This document shows, piece after piece, positions 5,438-5,935 of a stretch of DNA of 5,935 nucleotides (its first letter is position 1; each line of letters starts with the position of its first letter). The notes beneath the pieces were generated by a model, which saw only the letters and a program-made list of their open reading frames with translations, did not search any database and was not told where the DNA came from. A program made the translations under genes and the position numbers. Source of the DNA: Pseudooctadecabacter sp. GTDB taxonomy: Bacteria; Pseudomonadota; Alphaproteobacteria; Rhodobacterales; Rhodobacteraceae. The stretch covers positions 1 to 5,935 of the forward strand of contig JAHDFG010000028.1 of NCBI GenBank assembly GCA_020628265.1, read 5' to 3'.

Positions 5438-5491
5438 CTGCAGGCTGCACGGGAGGGGAGCCCGCGCGCCGCCAAAGGGGAGGGAGTGACG

Positions 5492-5863
5492 ATGGGCCAA
5501 CGTGTCCTTCTGATCGAAGACGAGCCGAATATCATCGAGGCGATCAGCTACATCCTGAGCAAGGACGGCTGGACCGTGCACACGCATTCCGACGGCGAGA
5601 CGGCCATGGACAAGGTAATGCAGGGCGTGCCGGACCTGATTATTCTGGATGTGATGCTGCCCGGCCGGTCGGGCTATGACATCCTGCGCGACCTGCGGGC
5701 GCGGTCTGACACGGCGGAGGTGCCGGTGATGATGCTGACGGCGCGGGGACAGGCCAAGGACCGTGAGATGGCCACGTCACTCGGCGCCACCGAGTTTATG
5801 ACCAAACCCTTCTCAAACGCCGAGGTGCTGGCGTCCGTCCGCGCCCTTGCAACGGCCTCCTGA
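5492..5863 (+). CDS. Stand-alone CheY-like response regulator receiver protein
   Basis: This is a single-domain phosphoreceiver of 123 residues with no output domain. All signature residues are present: the acidic pair E9-D10 (LLIEDEPNI), phosphoacceptor D53 (LIILDVMLPG), T83 (MMLTARGQ) and K105-P106 (MTKPF). Phosphotransfer from a histidine kinase or HPt protein is expected, with the output through protein-protein contact. I chose the ATG at 5492 because GGAGG (5479-5483) lies 8 nt upstream; an in-frame GTG at 5486 would overlap that site too closely and add two residues. It lies 103 bp downstream of the ScfR-type regulator, and another gene appears to start 10 bp after its stop. The partner kinase is not in the window. 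Confidence 0.95.
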   Translation: MGQRVLLIEDEPNIIEAISYILSKDGWTVHTHSDGETAMDKVMQGVPDLIILDVMLPGRSGYDILRDLRARSDTAEVPVMMLTARGQAKDREMATSLGATEFMTKPFSNAEVLASVRALATAS

Positions 5864-5873
5864 GAGCGGACCG

Positions 5874-5935
5874 TTGGCCCGCACCCCACGCATCGAGTTT
5901 CTGGAGCGGAGCAGCTACCGCCAGCGCCGGATGCG
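5874..5935 (+). CDS. Unrecognised protein, first 20 codons only
   Basis: An open frame from a TTG at 5874 reads (M)ARTPRIEFLERSSYRQRRMR and runs off the right edge. GAGAG (5862-5866), overlapping the receiver stop, lies 7 nt upstream and could serve as ribosome site; no ATG or GTG in this frame is better placed. The strongly basic, Arg-rich start would fit a cytoplasmic tail ahead of a membrane segment, but nothing beyond it is visible. I do not recognise the family. The close spacing to the receiver gene suggests an operon and perhaps a functional link. Confidence 0.5.
   Translation, partial: MARTPRIEFLERSSYRQRRM

Noticed and set aside
5450..5464. CGGG-N7-CCCG hairpin just upstream of the receiver ribosome site
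   Set aside because: A 4-bp stem of this composition is expected by chance in G/C-rich DNA and shows no terminator features.

Overview
The window looks like chromosome from an alphaproteobacterium, most likely a Rhodobacterales (Roseobacter-type) species. The base composition is fairly GC-rich, third codon positions are strongly G/C, a solute-binding protein carries a Tat signal, and the encoded proteins resemble that group. This assignment comes from reading the proteins, not from a database search.

The left two thirds (1-3894, minus strand) is a branched-chain amino-acid-type (HAAT/Liv) ABC uptake operon. Read in the direction of transcription it runs: Tat-exported periplasmic binding protein (3894-2542), a 139-bp gap with a strong stem-loop, permease livH (2402-1371), permease livM (1366-131), and the first 39 codons of ATPase livG (119-1), which runs off the left edge. 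The gaps between livH, livM and livG are 4 and 11 bp, so these genes are almost certainly co-transcribed.

A 225-bp divergent intergenic region (3895-4119) separates the operon from a plus-strand regulator. It contains an AT-rich island with two copies of ATTTTGTAAA exactly 32 bp apart, further GTAA/TTAC elements and a candidate promoter for the regulator. This is the obvious candidate control region for both directions.

The right third (4120-5935, plus strand) encodes a 422-residue XRE/ScfR-type regulator (short-chain fatty acyl regulator family, as in RamB and PrpR). After 103 bp carrying a candidate promoter with a palindrome in its spacer comes a stand-alone CheY-like receiver protein, and then the start of an unrecognised gene cut by the right edge.

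The ScfR-type regulator probably senses an acyl-CoA or short-chain fatty acid state. It may control the divergent transporter, whose true substrate may therefore be something other than, or additional to, branched-chain amino acids. The most unusual point is a central segment of the regulator (about residues 128-199) that reads like the helical dimerisation/phosphoacceptor hairpin of a histidine kinase, with no kinase ATPase domain, in a gene next to an orphan receiver. No RNA genes, mobile elements or CRISPR arrays were seen.
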